From Myxococcales bacterium (GTDB taxonomy: Bacteria > Myxococcota_A > Polyangia > Haliangiales > Haliangiaceae): a stretch of 36,086 nt of DNA. The stretch covers positions 1-36,086 of the forward strand of contig JAQBQF010000296.1 of NCBI GenBank assembly GCA_028287115.1, written 5' to 3'. Positions 27,937 to 36,086 of the stretch are shown here, piece by piece. A program made the position numbers and the translations under genes. The first letter of the stretch is position 1, and each line of letters starts with the position of its first letter. Below the pieces are notes generated by a model, which saw only the letters and a list, made by a program, of their open reading frames with translations, searched no databases and was not told the origin of the DNA.

Positions 27937-28950
27937 GGTGAACGTGGCCGGCGTGTGGCGAAGACCCAGGCCGAGGTTCATCTCGGCATCCCACGTCCCG
28001 CCGGCGATCCGATCGGCGACGCCGTCCTGATCATCGTCGATCAGGTGCGCCGTGCCCGAGGCGTAGTGGAACACGTCGATTCGGAGCTGCGCGAGCCCGT
28101 CGTGGACACCGTTGACGACCAGATCGAGGCCGCCTTCGCAGATCGACGTCAGCTCGGCCTTGTGCCCGACGCAGATGCCGAGGATGCACTTGTTACTGAT
28201 CGACTGCGCGAGGTTCGGACAGTTGATCGCCGTGCCGAGCGTCGTGCGGATGTCGGCGCCGAATTTCGCGGTGCACGCGGCGTTGATCGCGTTCCAGGCG
28301 TATTCGCCGAACTGCAGACCGAAGTGTTGGTCTCCGAACGTCAATGCTCCGCCTTCGGCGACGACCAACTCTGGATGTTGCGTCAGGATATCTGCGGCCA
28401 GGCCCGTGATCGGCAGCTTCGCGTTCACGCCCGCCGGCGAGAAGTCGATCATGTCGAGTGTGTGCGTCGCTTGATCTCCGTCGAGGCTGAGCGTGCTGTC
28501 GACGGCGAATTGCGAGAGAGCGGTATCAGAGAGTCCGGCGATCTCTCCGGCCCACGTGGTGACCGGCTTGCCCGCGATGTGAACCTTGCTGATCTCGCCG
28601 TTGATCCAACCTTCGAGCTGGTTCTTGAGCGCGCTCGGAATCACGCCATAGAGGATGCCGATCGCAGGAACCCCGGCTTGTTCGGCGAGATCGAGCATCG
28701 CGTGCGCGGGGTTGATCGAGAAGTCGCGCAGCGTCGCGACGACGAGCTCCGCTTGCGGCGGCAAGATCGCTTCGACGGTCAGATCGATCTTCGAGACGAC
28801 CCGATAGGCACCCTTGTCGACAGGCACCGGGTTCTCCGGCGTCCCGAGCGCGTTCGGATCGCCCGGACCGCCCGAGCTCGACACCCCACACGCGGTGAGG
28901 AGCGTGAACACCAAACAACCGGTGGCAGGGCGCTTCATGGCAGCCACCAT
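27925..28950 (-). CDS. Predicted lipoprotein of unknown function
   Basis: No family recognised. ATG at 28950, preceded by GGAGG with 7-nt spacing, gives 341 residues. The signal MVAAMKRPATGCLVFTLLTAC ends in a lipobox (LTAC) with the lipidated Cys at 21. The next residue is Gly, which in Lol-type sorting would send it to the outer membrane. The mature part has about five cysteines in the second half (AACTAK, INCPN, KCILGIC, SICEGG) and near the end a calcium-loop-like DDDQDGVADRI. Its stop lies in the 17-bp array. It sits between two dynamin-like GTPase genes on the same strand; 208 bp separate it from the upstream GTPase, so it may have its own promoter. Confidence 0.75.
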   Translation of the reverse strand: MVAAMKRPATGCLVFTLLTACGVSSSGGPGDPNALGTPENPVPVDKGAYRVVSKIDLTVEAILPPQAELVVATLRDFSINPAHAMLDLAEQAGVPAIGILYGVIPSALKNQLEGWINGEISKVHIAGKPVTTWAGEIAGLSDTALSQFAVDSTLSLDGDQATHTLDMIDFSPAGVNAKLPITGLAADILTQHPELVVAEGGALTFGDQHFGLQFGEYAWNAINAACTAKFGADIRTTLGTAINCPNLAQSISNKCILGICVGHKAELTSICEGGLDLVVNGVHDGLAQLRIDVFHYASGTAHLIDDDQDGVADRIAGGTWDAEMNLGLGLRHTPATFTATR

Positions 28951-29158
28951 CAGCAAACCTCCGGCCATTCGTAAGTCGCTGAAACACTACGCGAAGCACG
29001 GCATCCATCTGGTGGACCCAGACTCCGCGTGCCCACAACCTGCAACGGCTACGGGACTAGCCACCTTCACGCAGGCATCTCTGACGCTCGAGATCAGCGC
29101 GCGGCTAGCAGCCGGCATGGAGGCAAGGCCTCGCGGAGCCCAAGCCGCGCTCGTGATT

Positions 29159-30934
29159 CTAGTTGTCGATCGGCGTCGGCTCTTCGATGGCCCAGATGCC
29201 TTCGCGAAGCTGGCGCAGCGCGGCGGTCGTCGCCTTGACCTGCGCGATCTGCGAGGCCGTCGAGGTTCGGAGCTCGCCGATCTCGCCGGCGCGTTCGCGG
29301 CGCTCGCGCATCGTGCGATCGAGGATCTCGCTGATGCCGCGGTAGAGCGTGTTGCCGGCGTTCGACACGAACTCGGACAGGCGCCGGCCGAAGTCGTCGA
29401 TGCACTTGTCGAAGTGCGGCTTCATCGCCTCGGCCGCCTTGAGCACCGCGGCCGGAACCCGCTCCTTGGCTTGAACGCGAATGTCTCCGGCGATCTTCGA
29501 CTTGAGCACGATCGCGAGGATCGGCGCAGCGAGCGTCAGCAAGCCACCCGCGAGCACGTTGACGAACAGCATCACGGTCGTGCCGAGCGCGCCGACCGCG
29601 TAGATGCCGACGTCGTACTTGAACGAGTCGACCGAGATCTCGACCGACGTATCCTCGGGGCCGAGGCGCTGGGCGAGCGTCGCCGCGGCGGCCGCGACGT
29701 TCTCGTTCGTGATCGAGATGACCTCCTCGGCGAGGTGCTCGAGCATCGCGGCGAGCTTGGCCCCCTCGAGCTCGGCCCATTCCTTGAACTTGTCCTCGAT
29801 GAACGCCGGGAGGTAGGTCTTGACGTCATCGGCGTCGACCGAATCGATCTGTACCGGTAGCGCCTGGACGAACGCCTTGGCGAACTGTTCGAGATCGAGT
29901 GCGACCTGATTCTTGATCGACTCGGCGTCGGCTTCGATCCGGACGTGAAGCTCGTCGAGCTTGCGCTTGCTGGTGTCGAGCTGCTCGCGAACGAGGCCGA
30001 TCCGGGTCTCGAGCTCGCCGATATCGAGATCATACGCGTACATCCGCACGCCGAGGTTGTTCTCGAGATAGCTCGCGGTGCGCGAGGCATCGGCCGCGGC
30101 ATTGTCGAGGATCACCTGCGCGCGATCGTGCGCGAGGAACCGCTCGAGGTACGACAGGAGCTCCGGCATCCCGCTGTTCGGATCTTTGTTGCGCGCCCAG
30201 TCCTTCGCAGAAAGCGCGAACACGGTCGGATCCGGTGTGATCTGTGCGAGACCCTTCTTGACGTAGTCGAGGACCGCCGTCCGCTCGTCGGCCGACAGCA
30301 TGTCGATCTTGCCGAGGACAAAGATCAACCGATCGCGCGCGGCCTCGAGCACGCGGCTGCGCAGGAACTCGCGCTCGCTGTCCTTGAGTGCCTGCCCGGC
30401 GTCGAGCAAGAACACGACGGCGTCGGCGCGCGGTACGTACCCGTACGTGACCTCGGCGCGTTGCTCGTTGAGATCGTTGACGCCCGGCGTATCGACGAGC
30501 ACGACGTTGTTCGCGAGCAGCGGGCTCGGAAACCCGAGCTCGACATACGCGACTTCATCGGCGTGACCACCGGCGACGGTGACCCACTCCTTGAGCTGTG
30601 AAGGATCGAGATTCCGACTCTCGCCGGACGTGAACACGACGCGCGCGGCCGGGCTCGACGCATGCACGACGTGGTTGATCGACGCGGTCGTCGGTGTGAT
30701 GCCGGTCGGCAGGACGTCCTGTCCGAGCATCGAGTTCACGAACGTCGATTTGCCGTGATTGAACTCGCCGAGGACGACGAGATGAAACCGCTCGTCTTGC
30801 AGTTTCGGGATCCGCGTCGTGCGGATGTCGTTCGCGAGCGTCACCATGCCGACCGCGTCGGCGACCTCGGCGAGCTGCTGGAATCGCGCGATGATCTCGC
30901 GCTTTGCGGATTTGTGATGCTCGAGAAGGATCAT
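29159..30934 (-). CDS. Dynamin-like GTPase with membrane-inserting segment
   Basis: Bacterial dynamin-like protein of 591 residues. G1 GEFNHGKST is at about 56-64, the switch TGITPTTASI follows, G3 is DTPGV, and G4 reads GKID instead of NKxD. Long helical stretches (LETRIGLVREQLDTSKRKLDELHVRI) form the expected stalk. A hydrophobic double segment near 445-485 (VGALGTTVMLFVNVLAGG, LLTLAAPILAIVLKSK) resembles the membrane paddle of bacterial dynamins such as BDLP. I chose ATG at 30934, preceded by AGGTGG with 5-nt spacing; GTG at 30943 directly after the protease stop is possible. It is tightly coupled to the M48 protease gene upstream. Confidence 0.87.
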   Translation of the reverse strand: MILLEHHKSAKREIIARFQQLAEVADAVGMVTLANDIRTTRIPKLQDERFHLVVLGEFNHGKSTFVNSMLGQDVLPTGITPTTASINHVVHASSPAARVVFTSGESRNLDPSQLKEWVTVAGGHADEVAYVELGFPSPLLANNVVLVDTPGVNDLNEQRAEVTYGYVPRADAVVFLLDAGQALKDSEREFLRSRVLEAARDRLIFVLGKIDMLSADERTAVLDYVKKGLAQITPDPTVFALSAKDWARNKDPNSGMPELLSYLERFLAHDRAQVILDNAAADASRTASYLENNLGVRMYAYDLDIGELETRIGLVREQLDTSKRKLDELHVRIEADAESIKNQVALDLEQFAKAFVQALPVQIDSVDADDVKTYLPAFIEDKFKEWAELEGAKLAAMLEHLAEEVISITNENVAAAAATLAQRLGPEDTSVEISVDSFKYDVGIYAVGALGTTVMLFVNVLAGGLLTLAAPILAIVLKSKIAGDIRVQAKERVPAAVLKAAEAMKPHFDKCIDDFGRRLSEFVSNAGNTLYRGISEILDRTMRERRERAGEIGELRTSTASQIAQVKATTAALRQLREGIWAIEEPTPIDN

Positions 30935-30943
30935 CGCCGCCAC

Positions 30944-31831
30944 CTAGAACACGCTGATGAGCTCGCCGACTTGCTTGTCGACGTCGGTCAAGCTCGGTTT
31001 GCCGGTCGGATCTTGGCCGGTCACCTGCGCATAGAGCGCCGAGCCAGCGAAGAGACGAAGCGCCTGGACGCGTTTCGGAACATAAGGATGCGAGCGGAAC
31101 AGCTCGGCGTAGCGGCCGAGGCCCTTCTTCACATCGGGGAGCGAGCGAAGGTATTCCTCGGGATTGAAGGCACTGCCTTTGTCGAGCCCGAGCTCGAGCT
31201 TGACGAGCGCACCGAGAACTTTCTCGAGATCGCGGACGGCAAGCAGCGATGCGCGATCGCACGTGACCTCGGCCCGGCGCGACCACGCCTGTAGCGTCAT
31301 GATCGCCGGCTGCACGACCCAGCGAACGAAGAACGCCGCCGAGTTATTGAGGTAGTGCAGCGCGGTCGTATAGAGGATGTGTCCGTTCTGAACGTGCGCG
31401 AGCTCGTGGGCGATCGCCGCGACGAGCTCGGTGTCGTCGAGCTTCTCCGCGAGCTCGAGGTTGACGATCAGGTGCGGCGCGTCGTCTGTCCCGAGCACCT
31501 TGACCTTGATCGAGGAGCTCGGCGCCGCAAAGATCGTCGGCACTCGCACGCGCAGCGCCGCTCCGGCGACCTTCGCCGCCTCGGCAACGCGCGGGTACTG
31601 CTGATCGGTGACCTTGACCGCGGTGCCGAGGAGCTCGGTGCGAGCGACATCTCGCCACAGCCGCGTCGTCGCTTCGAGCGCCATCGTGACCGGACGCGCG
31701 ATCATCAACGTTCGGCGGAACTTGCGCTCGCCCCCGAACGCGTAGGCCGCACCTTCGCGGGCCTGCTGTTCCATCGCTCCGCGGCGCGACGCGATCCACC
31801 GCGTGAAGTCGAAGTCGACACCTACCGACAT
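30944..31831 (-). CDS. M48 family metalloprotease
   Basis: Zinc peptidase of 295 residues related to the HtpX/Ste24/Oma1 group. The zinc site is HELAH at about 142-146, and the third ligand Glu is in AEVTCDRASL at about 188. Between them lies one possible membrane-associated hydrophobic stretch (NNSAAFFVRWVVQPAIM). A region before the active site (VPTIFAAPSSSIKVKVLGTDDAPHLIVNLELA) matches the usual M48 layout. ATG at 31831 is favoured over GTG at 31834; no strong ribosome-binding site is visible. The stop TAG is followed almost at once by the dynamin gene, so the two are co-translated. M48 enzymes usually clear damaged membrane proteins; the substrate here is unknown. Confidence 0.88.
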   Translation of the reverse strand: MSVGVDFDFTRWIASRRGAMEQQAREGAAYAFGGERKFRRTLMIARPVTMALEATTRLWRDVARTELLGTAVKVTDQQYPRVAEAAKVAGAALRVRVPTIFAAPSSSIKVKVLGTDDAPHLIVNLELAEKLDDTELVAAIAHELAHVQNGHILYTTALHYLNNSAAFFVRWVVQPAIMTLQAWSRRAEVTCDRASLLAVRDLEKVLGALVKLELGLDKGSAFNPEEYLRSLPDVKKGLGRYAELFRSHPYVPKRVQALRLFAGSALYAQVTGQDPTGKPSLTDVDKQVGELISVF

Positions 31832-31861
31832 CACCGGAACATAGCACTCAAAAACGCGAGG

Positions 31862-32806
31862 TCACGGGCGGGAGCGGCGGGCTATTCGGGCCCGGGCCAG
31901 CGCGAGGAACACCACACCGAGAGCCACGGCGAACCACAGGGTCGCGAGCCGGGTCAGCAGCGTGGCCGCTACGGCCGTCGAACGGTCGAGGTGAGAGGCG
32001 CCTTCGACGAGGGCCAGCGTCATCGCGCCTTCGGTGACACCTAGTCCTCCGGGCAGGAATGACAACGCGCCGGCGATGGTTGTTCCGGCATAGATCACGA
32101 CCGCGAGCCCGAGGGCGACGTGTGACGCGGGGAAGGCATCGCAGATCAGTGCGAAACCGGCGCACTCGCACGCCCATGCGGGAACGGCGATCAGCGTCGC
32201 AAGAGCGAGCGGCGCCGGCCGACACAACGACGCGAGCCCGTCGAGCGTCTCGTGAAGCGGCGCGCGCAGGCGGGCAAGCTTGGGAGGGCGCGTGAGGAGA
32301 TCGATCAACGCCCGCGACGGCGCCGGCCACGCGAGGAGGACGAGCCCGATGCCGATCAGCGATCCTGCGATCGCGACGAGCGTCGGATCCACACCATATG
32401 CGGCGACGCCGATGACCGCGAGCACGAGCAACGCGACCAAGTCCGAGACTCGCTCTGCGACGACGATCGGCGCGGTGCGCGGTGCGGGCACGTCGTGCAT
32501 CTCGCGCAGCAAGTAGCTCTTCACGATCTCGCCGAGCTTCGCGGGTGTGATCGACAGCGAGAGCCCGGCTCCGAACACGAGCGCGCTCGAAGCGATCGGG
32601 ACCGACACGGCTTGCCGCGACAGATAGAACTGCCAGCGCAGGAACCGCATCGAGTAGTTCGCGAGCGCGAGGCCGATCGCCGCGGCGAACGCCCACCATC
32701 GAAACCCAGCGAGGCGGTCACCGATGTGCCGCACGTCGCCGATCATCGACAACGCGGCGAGCCCGATCACGAGTGCGATCAGGAACCAGAGCCAGCGGCG
32801 TGCCAC
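31862..32806 (-). CDS. Polytopic membrane protein, UPF0104 / LPG synthase membrane-domain family
   Basis: Integral membrane protein of 314 residues from GTG at 32806, which has AGGAAG just upstream; a longer frame to 32848 lacks such a site. It resembles the flippase-like membrane domain of lysylphosphatidylglycerol synthase (MprF N-terminus, AglD, YbhN). Family marks are RWWAF...YSMRFLRWQFYL, the conserved LSITPAKLGEIVKSYLLRE near 82-100, VAERVSDLVALLVLA, and ALSFLPGGLGVTEGAM in the second half. About eight hydrophobic segments are visible. There is no C-terminal aminoacyl-transfer domain, so it is not a full MprF. It is first in the leftward locus; the M48 gene begins 30 bp downstream. Confidence 0.82.
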   Translation of the reverse strand: MARRWLWFLIALVIGLAALSMIGDVRHIGDRLAGFRWWAFAAAIGLALANYSMRFLRWQFYLSRQAVSVPIASSALVFGAGLSLSITPAKLGEIVKSYLLREMHDVPAPRTAPIVVAERVSDLVALLVLAVIGVAAYGVDPTLVAIAGSLIGIGLVLLAWPAPSRALIDLLTRPPKLARLRAPLHETLDGLASLCRPAPLALATLIAVPAWACECAGFALICDAFPASHVALGLAVVIYAGTTIAGALSFLPGGLGVTEGAMTLALVEGASHLDRSTAVAATLLTRLATLWFAVALGVVFLALARARIARRSRP

Positions 32807-32859
32807 GACGCTTCCTAACACGGCTTGACCCTGGGGAGCGCCACGCATAGCCTGCCGCC

Positions 32860-33231
32860 ATGACGAAGCCCGCTCGCATCCTCGTGGTTGACGACGATTC
32901 GGAAATCGTGACGTTGCTCAGCGCTCGGCTTGCGAAGCGTGGCTACAAGATCTCGACCGCCGGCGATGGTCACAAGGCGCTCGAGCTCGCGAAGAAAGAA
33001 CGTCCGGACGTGATGCTGCTCGACGTGATGATGCCGGGCAAGTCCGGCTGGGAGGTCGCGCGCGCTCTCAAGCAGGATCCCGAGACTGCCGGGATCAAGA
33101 TCATCATGGTGACGGCGATCGGCGAGAAGACCAACGAGCTCACCTCACCGCTCTACGGCGCAGACGCGCATATCGACAAGCCCTTCGAATTCGAGAAGCT
33201 CGAAAAAGTCATCGGCTCGCTCGTCGGCTAA
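32860..33231 (+). CDS. Stand-alone response regulator receiver (CheY-like)
   Basis: Single receiver domain of 123 residues with no output domain. All key positions are present: the acidic pair D11-D12 in VVDDD, phosphoacceptor D55 in LLDVMMPG, Thr in MVTAIGE near 84 and Lys in IDKPFEF near 108. It diverges from the UPF0104-like gene (53 bp between starts). It would pass a phosphoryl signal by protein contact. Its cognate kinase is not in the window. Confidence 0.92.
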   Translation: MTKPARILVVDDDSEIVTLLSARLAKRGYKISTAGDGHKALELAKKERPDVMLLDVMMPGKSGWEVARALKQDPETAGIKIIMVTAIGEKTNELTSPLYGADAHIDKPFEFEKLEKVIGSLVG

Positions 33232-33341
33232 ACCGCGCCGAAGTCGCGCGACCCGATGAGATTCGCTAGAGCCTGGCCGCGTTTCAGCGTGATGCCAGCT
33301 CAGCGTGCGACAGGGTCAGACACTACTTGCACTACGGTCGG
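33232..33341. other. Convergent gap, no element recognised
   Basis: The gap between the receiver gene and the FHA gene is 110 bp. I see no T-tract terminator, repeat or RNA gene in it. Confidence 0.4.
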
Positions 33342-35732
33342 CTAACCCTGCAACAGCTTCTGGGCCTTGCCGTACCAGACGCTCTTCGGATCGACCATCT
33401 TGAGAATCTTGCGGAGCTTCTCCTTGGCGCCGTCGGCGGTCGGATCGTCCTTCGCCTGTTGATAGAGCTCGGATGCGCGGGCATCGAGCGTTTGCTTCAC
33501 CACCTTGGTGGTCTCGTTCGCGGTGCCGAGGGATTCGGCGGTCGCGACGGCGACGTGCGCGGACTCGAAGTCCTTCGCGGCCATGAAGCCGATCGCGGCG
33601 CGCGGTGCGATCGCCGCGAGCTTGGACTGAATCTCCTTGATGTACGCTCCGCCGACGGCGCGATCGAAGCTCTCGGCGGCCTTGAGCTGCTGATACGCTT
33701 CGATCGGCTTCGTCGCAGGCTGCGTTCCCATCGAATACGCGCGCGAGAGCTTGTCGTACGCCGAGGCCGTGTAGCGGATCGGCTTGGCATCCTCTTCCGG
33801 CAGTGACTTCGCGGCCGCGTACAAGTACGACGCTGCTTCGCTGAACTTCTTGTTGCGGTAGAGCTCGTCGCCACGGTTCTTGATGTCGCCGGTGTCGACG
33901 GCCGCCGCGACCCGCTTCGGTTTGGACTCGGTCGGGGGCGTGGTCGGACGCTTGTTGTTCGCGACCTTCGGCGTCTGCTTCGGTGGATCGGCCTTCGGCG
34001 TCTGCTTCGGTGGATCAGCTTTCGGCGGATCGGCCTTCGGAACCGGCTTGTCGATCTTCGCGACCTTGGGCGGATCGGACTTCGGTGGCTCGACCTTCGC
34101 GATCTTCACGGGATCGAGCTTGGGCGGCTCGACTTTCGGCGCCGGGACGATGGCGACCTTGGGCGGATCGACTTTCGGCGGCGGGACGATCGCGGGCTTC
34201 GGAGGCTCCGCTTTCGGTGGCTCCGCCTTCGGCGGCGGGACGGCCGCGATCTTCGGCGTCTCGACCCTCGGCGGATCGACCTTCGGTGGCGTGGTGTTCG
34301 TCTTCGCCGACGTGATCCCGTCGACCTTGGGCGGATCGGTCTTCGGCGGATCGGCCTTCGGCACTGGATCCGGGGTCGGCTTCGGGGCGGGCAGCTCCTC
34401 GATCGATTCGACGTGTGGCTTCGGCGCGGGCGCAGCACCTGCGGACTTCGCCTTGCCACCCGACTTGATGATCGCGACCGTGGCGATCGCCGCAAACAGC
34501 GTGAGCGCCGCGCCTCCGAGCACGTACTTCGCGCGCTTCGTCAGCTGCGGCTGCAGGTAGCGTGCGGGGACGGCAGCCTGCAGCCCGCCGAACGGCGTTG
34601 GTGGCACGTGCACCGTCGAACCGTCGCCGCGCTGTTGCTGCTGCGGCATCACGAGCATGTGCGCGTGCACGCCGACGGCCTGCGGAGAGATCTCGGAGGC
34701 CTGTGGGTAATACATCGGCCGAGGCACGGCTTGACCGGGGATCGTCGTCGGCATCATGCCGCGCGGTGGCTGCAGCACGTCGCCGAGCATCGTCGGTGCC
34801 TGCGGCGCGAGCATCGGTGCGCGATTGCCCATCATCTGCGGCGCTTGCGTCGGCGGCAGCATCGGCTGGATCGGCGGCGCCATCGGAGGCGACGGAACAT
34901 ACGGCGGTGACGCGCTCGGCGACCGCGAACGCAGAGGTGCGAGTGGCGCCGGCGGCGGCAGCGTCTTCGGTCGTGCGTAGACGGGCTCTTTAGCGGGCGG
35001 CTCTGCGCGCAGCGGTTTGCCGGCGACCGTCGACAGCTCGTCGTCGTCGTCGACCTGGGCCTGGAAACTCTGTTGGCGAGGCGCGCCGTTTTGCTGCTCG
35101 AAACGGAACGACGTATTGCCGATCTCGATCACGTCGCCGCTCGCGAGCATGAACGGATTGTCTTCGATGTTGCCGTTGACGACCGTGCCGTTACCGGAGC
35201 CGTGGTCGACGAGGACCCACGCGCCGTCATCGTTACGAAGGTCGAAGTGCTTGCGCGACACGGCGATGTCGGTGAGCACGACATCGTTCTCGATGCCGCG
35301 GCCGACCGTGTACGTCTTTCCGGGTTGGACCTCGACCTCTTGCCCGGCCTCGTTGCCTTGCGTGATCACGAGGCGCGCCGCATTCGCGGTGATCGGCAAG
35401 GCGAGGTTCGGGTTCGCGCGTCCGTCATCGACGGTCAGCTCGTCCACCTGGCTGACGGTCGACGTGACGTTCGTGACCGACCGTGCAGCAGCGGGCCGGG
35501 GCGGCTCGACCCCTAGCGCCCGAATTTTCTCGGCGACTTCACCCTGCTCGACCGTGGTGCTCGCTTCCTCTTCCCACCCAGATTCGATCGCGGTCTTGTC
35601 GTCTTCCTCGGATTCCGAAAATGACTTCGCCTTCGGCACAACGTGAGCGGATACACGTTGCGGCGCTCCAGGGTTGGGAGCCCGGCCCATCACGTAAATT
35701 GTACGGGGCGCAGGGGTAGCGATCAATGACAC
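33342..35732 (-). CDS. FHA-domain protein with membrane anchor, Pro/Lys-rich linker and helical tail
   Basis: Likely a phosphothreonine-reading scaffold, 796 residues from GTG at 35732. GGAGG is only 2 nt from that codon, but 8 nt from TTG at 35726, so the protein may be two residues shorter. An acidic N-terminal part (ESEEDDKTAIESGWEEE) is followed by an FHA domain at about 118-212 with TVGRGIENDV, SRKHFDL and GSGNGTVVNG. Then come a Pro/Met-rich cytoplasmic linker, one membrane segment at 403-422 (VLGGAALTLFAAIATVAII), a long PPKxDPPK repeat region and TPR-like helices at the C-terminus (ELYRNKKFSEAASYLYAAAKSL). The layout mirrors the receiver-DUF4388 protein at 16804. Confidence 0.87.
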   Translation of the reverse strand: MSLIATPAPRTIYVMGRAPNPGAPQRVSAHVVPKAKSFSESEEDDKTAIESGWEEEASTTVEQGEVAEKIRALGVEPPRPAAARSVTNVTSTVSQVDELTVDDGRANPNLALPITANAARLVITQGNEAGQEVEVQPGKTYTVGRGIENDVVLTDIAVSRKHFDLRNDDGAWVLVDHGSGNGTVVNGNIEDNPFMLASGDVIEIGNTSFRFEQQNGAPRQQSFQAQVDDDDELSTVAGKPLRAEPPAKEPVYARPKTLPPPAPLAPLRSRSPSASPPYVPSPPMAPPIQPMLPPTQAPQMMGNRAPMLAPQAPTMLGDVLQPPRGMMPTTIPGQAVPRPMYYPQASEISPQAVGVHAHMLVMPQQQQRGDGSTVHVPPTPFGGLQAAVPARYLQPQLTKRAKYVLGGAALTLFAAIATVAIIKSGGKAKSAGAAPAPKPHVESIEELPAPKPTPDPVPKADPPKTDPPKVDGITSAKTNTTPPKVDPPRVETPKIAAVPPPKAEPPKAEPPKPAIVPPPKVDPPKVAIVPAPKVEPPKLDPVKIAKVEPPKSDPPKVAKIDKPVPKADPPKADPPKQTPKADPPKQTPKVANNKRPTTPPTESKPKRVAAAVDTGDIKNRGDELYRNKKFSEAASYLYAAAKSLPEEDAKPIRYTASAYDKLSRAYSMGTQPATKPIEAYQQLKAAESFDRAVGGAYIKEIQSKLAAIAPRAAIGFMAAKDFESAHVAVATAESLGTANETTKVVKQTLDARASELYQQAKDDPTADGAKEKLRKILKMVDPKSVWYGKAQKLLQG

Positions 35733-35761
35733 GACCTCCGAGGTGTCCTACCTTTCCCCCC

Positions 35762-36086
35762 ATGTTGATTACCGTCGAGCGACCCGGTGGCCCAGAGACC
35801 TTGGACCTGGTTCCCAGCAAGATCATCGGCATCGGCCAGAACTACCGCGCGCACGCGGCCGAGATGGGCAAGGGAATCCCCGACGAGCCGCTGATGTTTT
35901 TAAAGCCGAAATCGGCGTTGCTCCCGAATGGCGGAGCGATCGAGCGGCCATCCGGGTACGACCGGGTCGACTACGAGGGCGAGCTCGGGGTCGTGATCGG
36001 CACGCGCGCGAAAAATGTTACACGTGATCTGGCCCTCGAGATCGTCATGTGCTTTGTCTGCGTCAACGACGTCACCGTGCGCGACC
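35762..36086 (+). CDS. Fumarylacetoacetate hydrolase family protein (3' end outside window)
   Basis: The N-terminal 108 residues of an FAH-fold enzyme. Visible family motifs are IGIGQNYRAHAAEMG at about 23-37, EPLMFLKPKSAL, the metal-binding VDYEGELGVVIG and the NDVTVRD segment (usually NDVTARD) at the window edge. This subgroup includes 2-hydroxyhepta-2,4-diene-1,7-dioate isomerases, acylpyruvases and related hydrolases; the substrate cannot be told from this part. It diverges from the FHA gene with only 29 bp between starts, so the promoters must overlap the coding starts. Confidence 0.9.
   Translation, partial: MLITVERPGGPETLDLVPSKIIGIGQNYRAHAAEMGKGIPDEPLMFLKPKSALLPNGGAIERPSGYDRVDYEGELGVVIGTRAKNVTRDLALEIVMCFVCVNDVTVRD

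Noticed and set aside
28551..28560. CCACGTGG palindrome inside the lipoprotein gene
   Set aside because: Only the central eight bases match parS; the outer arms do not.
33880..34560. Gly/Ser/Phe-rich plus-strand frame resembling a repeat protein
   Set aside because: Antisense of the PPKxDPPK repeat region of the FHA protein; the apparent repeats are the complement of that coding repeat.

Overview
The window is a GC-rich bacterial replication-origin region. Antisense frames stay open over long distances, as expected at high GC. The gene set suggests a myxobacterium or related deltaproteobacterial lineage (Myxococcota): a DUF4388/PATAN-type response regulator, FHA and receiver proteins with a membrane anchor and TPR tail, parS sites of the GTTCCACGTGGAAC form, and several dynamin-like GTPases. 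No rRNA or tRNA gene was seen, so the placement is an inference from gene content.

Layout. (1) 1-5774, leftward: gyrB (3' end outside the window), recF, dnaN, dnaA. (2) 4090-4361 and 5775-6173: the gaps on either side of dnaA, both carrying DnaA-box-like 9-mers. The dnaN-dnaA gap also has an AT-rich stretch, three TAG trinucleotides and two abutting boxes, and is my best candidate for the melting site of oriC. (3) 6174-10886, rightward: rpmH, rnpA, yidD, yidC, jag, mnmE, the usual ribosomal protein, RNase P, membrane insertase and tRNA modification run. (4) 11038-14117: bioF-bioA-bioD (biotin synthesis). (5) 14189-14389: a 47-bp tandem repeat carrying four parS sites and a decayed fifth. (6) 14945-16653, leftward: a LarA-family nickel-pincer racemase gene overlapping rsmG. 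(7) 16804-23961, rightward: a receiver-DUF4388-TM-TPR protein, tsaD, rsmA, mutM, an ECF sigma factor and its probable membrane regulator. (8) 32806-23972, leftward: a flippase/UPF0104-like membrane protein, an M48 metalloprotease, a membrane-inserting dynamin-like GTPase, a lipoprotein, a TPR-dynamin GTPase and an RNase HII with archaeal-looking features. (9) 32860-36086: a stand-alone receiver, an FHA-TM-TPR protein (leftward) and the start of a fumarylacetoacetate hydrolase family gene.

The first half couples replication initiation (DnaA, DnaN, RecF, GyrB), chromosome segregation (parS about 8 kb from dnaA) and core translation and membrane biogenesis. The usual mnmE-mnmG-rsmG-parA-parB order is broken: bio genes follow mnmE, rsmG is inverted, and mnmG, parA and parB are absent, while parS remains. 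The second half is accessory. Its most interesting unit is the compact leftward locus joining two dynamin-like GTPases, a metalloprotease, a lipoprotein and a polytopic membrane protein, which I read as a possible envelope-remodelling system. A 17-bp repeat family (core GCGCTAACACCC) occurs at three separate places, including an 8-unit array inside that locus.
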